Origin: Anaerolineaceae bacterium
Lineage (GTDB): Bacteria > Chloroflexota > Anaerolineae > Anaerolineales > Anaerolineaceae
Assembly (NCBI GenBank): GCA_003563055.1
Contig: PWSY01000074.1
Span: forward strand, 1 to 43,326
Length of the DNA stretch: 43,326 nucleotides
Direction of reading: 5' to 3'
Part shown: positions 43,206 through 43,326 of the stretch, piece after piece
How positions within the stretch are numbered: position 1 is the stretch's first letter
Layout of the letters: the number at the start of each line of letters is the position of its first letter
Program-made: the position numbers and the translations under genes
Notes under the pieces: generated by a model
The model's database searches: none
What the model was told of the DNA's origin: nothing
What the model saw: the letters and a program-made list of their open reading frames with translations, nothing else

Positions 43206-43326
43206 ATGGCCAAGGAGAAATTTGATCGCTCAAAGCCGCACCTTAACGTGGGCACAATGGGGCATATTGACCATGGAAAAACCACGCTGACAGCGGCGAT
43301 AACAAAAGTGCAGGGTCTCAAGGGAT
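43206..43326 (+). CDS. tuf: Elongation factor Tu, N-terminal fragment (contig edge)
   Basis: First 40 codons of EF-Tu following fusA by 41 nt, the classical str operon order. GAGGAG precedes the start. Sequence identical to 1-121 (inverted). Truncated by the window end. Confidence 0.97.
   Translation, partial: MAKEKFDRSKPHLNVGTMGHIDHGKTTLTAAITKVQGLKG

Noticed and set aside
1-43326. Inverted identical ends as terminal repeats of a linear replicon or prophage
   Set aside because: The repeats are the coding start of tuf and nothing else; duplicated tuf genes explain them, and no replication or phage genes are present.

Overview
The window looks like a chromosomal contig from a member of the Chloroflexota, most likely class Anaerolineae. 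This is inferred from gene content and is not a database match: a mevalonate-pathway decarboxylase in a bacterium, an enlarged LivH, a STAND-type regulator with a SARP-like C-terminus, DUF2085/DUF4126/DUF4190 membrane proteins, and an RpoB with a large insertion. Both ends of the window stop exactly 121 bases into a tuf (EF-Tu) gene, and the two 121-base ends are identical and inverted. The genome therefore probably has two tuf genes, and the contig breaks at that repeat.

Layout. 1-525 (minus): tRNA-Thr(UGU), tRNA-Tyr(GUA), tRNA-Thr(GGU), tuf, which resembles the tufB-type operon. 757-9181: ubiX, a possible acetyltransferase remnant, a lipoprotein, an M48 protease, mevalonate (di)phosphate decarboxylase, the site-2 protease RseP, a HEAT-repeat protein, acylphosphatase, a UbiD-family decarboxylase (minus) and an unknown protein. 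9210-10907 (minus): a class I-like DNA photolyase preceded by a candidate leader transcript with a 20-codon ORF and a hairpin. 11048-14499: an aldo/keto reductase with Fe-S clusters and four small membrane proteins. 14538-19734 (minus): a complete thiamine operon (promoter, TPP riboswitch, terminator, thiN, thiB, thiP, thiQ, DUF402).

20312-35606 is the most interesting block. A 1076-residue STAND/SARP-like regulator is followed by three TGTAAY direct repeats at an exact 11-bp period, the arrangement known from SARP operators. Then come a short-chain dehydrogenase, a KAS III-like protein whose catalytic His and Asn are replaced, a family I CoA-transferase, a lipocalin-like protein, an SCP-x-type thiolase, a DUF35 Zn-ribbon/OB protein, an alpha/beta hydrolase and a five-gene Liv-type ABC importer. 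I read this as a regulated system for uptake and CoA-dependent processing of an unidentified organic acid or ketone. Its core (KAS III/HMGCS-like + thiolase + DUF35) has the same parts as archaeal thiolase/HMG-CoA synthase complexes and PhlACB acyltransferases.

35658-43326: rpoB with two good tandem promoters, directly followed by the str operon (rpsL, rpsG, fusA, tuf) with its own promoter and two mRNA hairpins. rpoC is not next to rpoB.

Three copies of a tiny mobile element (46, 46 and 102 bp; ends GTAACTRCTCA) lie in intergenic regions. Two of them are flanked by perfect 8-bp target duplications.
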